Shown: piece by piece, positions 63,164 to 64,000 of the stretch
Layout of the letters: each line of letters begins with the position of its first letter
Position numbering within the stretch: position 1 is the stretch's first letter
Source: Geobacter argillaceus
Lineage (GTDB): Bacteria; Desulfobacterota; Desulfuromonadia; Geobacterales; DSM-12255
Length of the DNA stretch: 64,000 bases
Assembly (NCBI RefSeq): GCF_007830735.1
Contig: NZ_VLLN01000015.1
Location: 37,057-101,056, forward strand
Direction: 5' to 3'
Translations under genes and position numbers: made by a program
The notes under the pieces: generated by a model
Database searches by the model: none
Seen by the model: only the letters and a program-made list of their open reading frames with translations
Told to the model about the DNA's origin: nothing

Positions 63164-63616
63164 ATGAGGAAAATTGCGCTGATCGTACTTGTGAGTTTGA
63201 TCGTAGCAGGATTTGCCATGACGACATGCTATGCCGCCAGTGCAAAGGATGATGCAAAGGCCATGGTCAAAAAGACGGCCGCTTTTCTGAAAACGGCGGG
63301 CAAAGAAAAGACCCTGGCAGAGATCAGCAATCCGAAAGGACAGTTCGTAAAGGGTGAACTGTACATCTTTGCCATCGACATGAACGGCATTACGCTGGCG
63401 CATGGTGCAAATCCGAAACTCGTTGGCAAAAACATGCTGGATTTAAAAGACCCTGACGGAAAGTTCTTTATTAAGGAATTCATAAGCACTGCCAGGAAAG
63501 GGAGCGGCTGGGTGGATTACAAATGGACCAATCCGGTCAGCAAGAAGATCGAGGAGAAGACCTCGTACATAGAATCCGCAGGAGACTTCCTGCTAGCCGC
63601 CGGTGTCTACAAATAA
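63164..63616 (+). CDS. Small periplasmic single-Cache domain protein
   Basis: A 150-residue exported protein (signal peptide about 1-24) with the single-Cache pattern: a helix, then 'LAEISNPKGQFVKGELYIFAIDMNG' (by position about 46-70), 'AHGANPKLVGKNMLDLKDPDGK' and a C-terminal 'ESAGDFLLAAGVY'. These small Cache proteins bind organic ligands in the periplasm and are often separate from any kinase. The ATG at 63164 follows AAAGGAGA. Its place in a catabolic operon suggests binding of the substrate or a product. Confidence 0.82.
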   Translation: MRKIALIVLVSLIVAGFAMTTCYAASAKDDAKAMVKKTAAFLKTAGKEKTLAEISNPKGQFVKGELYIFAIDMNGITLAHGANPKLVGKNMLDLKDPDGKFFIKEFISTARKGSGWVDYKWTNPVSKKIEEKTSYIESAGDFLLAAGVYK

Positions 63617-63650
63617 GTTTCCGTCCTGATATCAGCCTAAGGAGAGCCAT

Positions 63651-64000
63651 ATGTTGACGAAAGCATTCATCCCCTACCGCGGTTACTACAGCACCCCTTT
63701 TGCCAAGTGGCAGGGGACCCTGGCCAACGAGAACTCCATCGTCCTCGGTGCTGCCACCTCCAAGCGGTTCCTGGAGGGCAAGGGGTGGGACCCGAAGGCA
63801 ATCGAATATGTCCTGGTGGGGAGCACCGTCTACCAGCAGCACTGGTTCTACAGCGGTCCCTGGGCCGCGGCCATGCTGGGGGCCGAAGGGTCGCCCGGCG
63901 TCCTGATCACCCAGGCCTGCTCCACCTCCGCCTTCTCCCTCTACCAGGCCGGTCAGGGGATCGAGACCGGGATGTTCAAGAACAGCTGGTGCCTCCTGGC
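63651..64000 (+). CDS. Thiolase family protein (partial, runs off the window)
   Basis: Only the first 116 residues are visible. They match acetyl-CoA acetyltransferase-type thiolases with an early catalytic Cys at about residue 90 in 'TQACSTSAFSLYQAG'. AGGAGAG precedes the ATG. It is likely the next step of the operon, thiolytic cleavage or condensation of a CoA thioester. The end lies outside the window. Confidence 0.82.
   Translation, partial: MLTKAFIPYRGYYSTPFAKWQGTLANENSIVLGAATSKRFLEGKGWDPKAIEYVLVGSTVYQQHWFYSGPWAAAMLGAEGSPGVLITQACSTSAFSLYQAGQGIETGMFKNSWCLL

Overview
The window looks like chromosomal DNA of a strictly or mainly anaerobic deltaproteobacterium of the Geobacter/Pelobacter (Desulfuromonadales) type. 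The case rests on moderately high GC, several sigma-54 regulators with matching -24/-12 promoters, an aldehyde:ferredoxin oxidoreductase, a 2-hydroxyacyl-CoA dehydratase/activase pair, an ADP-forming acyl-CoA synthetase, a Dnmt2-type methyltransferase and a quinolinate synthase of the delta type. The species cannot be named from sequence alone.

Layout. 1-3.3 kb: multiheme-type membrane cytochrome, GNAT acetyltransferase, DUF445 protein. 3.3-11.9 kb: an AraC-controlled carbonyl-stress locus (AraC regulator, aldo/keto reductase, frameshifted YqhD-like alcohol dehydrogenase), a VapBC-like toxin-antitoxin pair, a BRO-domain protein, and a two-subunit molybdenum hydroxylase (iorAB-like) flanked by decayed cupin and carboxymuconolactone decarboxylase remnants. 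11.9-18.7 kb: ferredoxin-like protein, MFS pump, TetR/FMN-reductase pair with matching operators, quinone oxidoreductase, and ovoA (ovothiol synthesis). 19-26 kb: tatA, nadA, a tiny Cys-rich protein (with a broken second copy 4.7 kb away), a hybrid histidine kinase, an AT-rich island with a secreted metallopeptidase, and a LysE exporter. 26-35 kb: a large unknown protein, tex, a cupin, a B12-type radical SAM enzyme, a DCC-family protein, dienelactone hydrolase and a Dnmt2 homologue.

35-58 kb is the most interesting part. Three regulatory genes (PAS-GAF-AAA activator, Cache histidine kinase, NtrC-like response regulator) are followed by three phased GAGAC-N6-GTCYC sites and a sigma-54 promoter. 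Behind these lies one long co-directional cluster: DUF1302 outer-membrane protein, DUF1329 protein, YCF48 protein with a heme motif, and RND transporter. The cluster then continues with a complete quinohemoprotein amine dehydrogenase (QHNDH) gene set: qhpA (diheme alpha), qhpD (radical SAM), qhpC (gamma, all cross-link residues present), qhpB (beta propeller), qhpF (ABC exporter), qhpE (subtilisin-like protease) and an aldehyde:ferredoxin oxidoreductase. The known oxygen-dependent flavin monooxygenase of this pathway (QhpG) is not in the cluster. In its place are two U32-type Fe-S proteins that resemble UbiV and UbiU, the oxygen-independent hydroxylation pair of anaerobic ubiquinone synthesis. 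I propose that they hydroxylate the precursor tryptophan of the CTQ cofactor without O2, giving an anaerobic route to a quinone cofactor.

58-64 kb: a second sigma-54 promoter with its own upstream ATATCGTC sites drives an activase, a 2-hydroxyacyl-CoA dehydratase-type protein, an ADP-forming acyl-CoA synthetase, a small Cache protein and a thiolase that runs off the window. Amine to aldehyde (QHNDH), aldehyde to acid (AOR) and acid to acyl-CoA (ADP-forming synthetase) make a plausible degradative sequence; the actual amine is not determined by the sequence.
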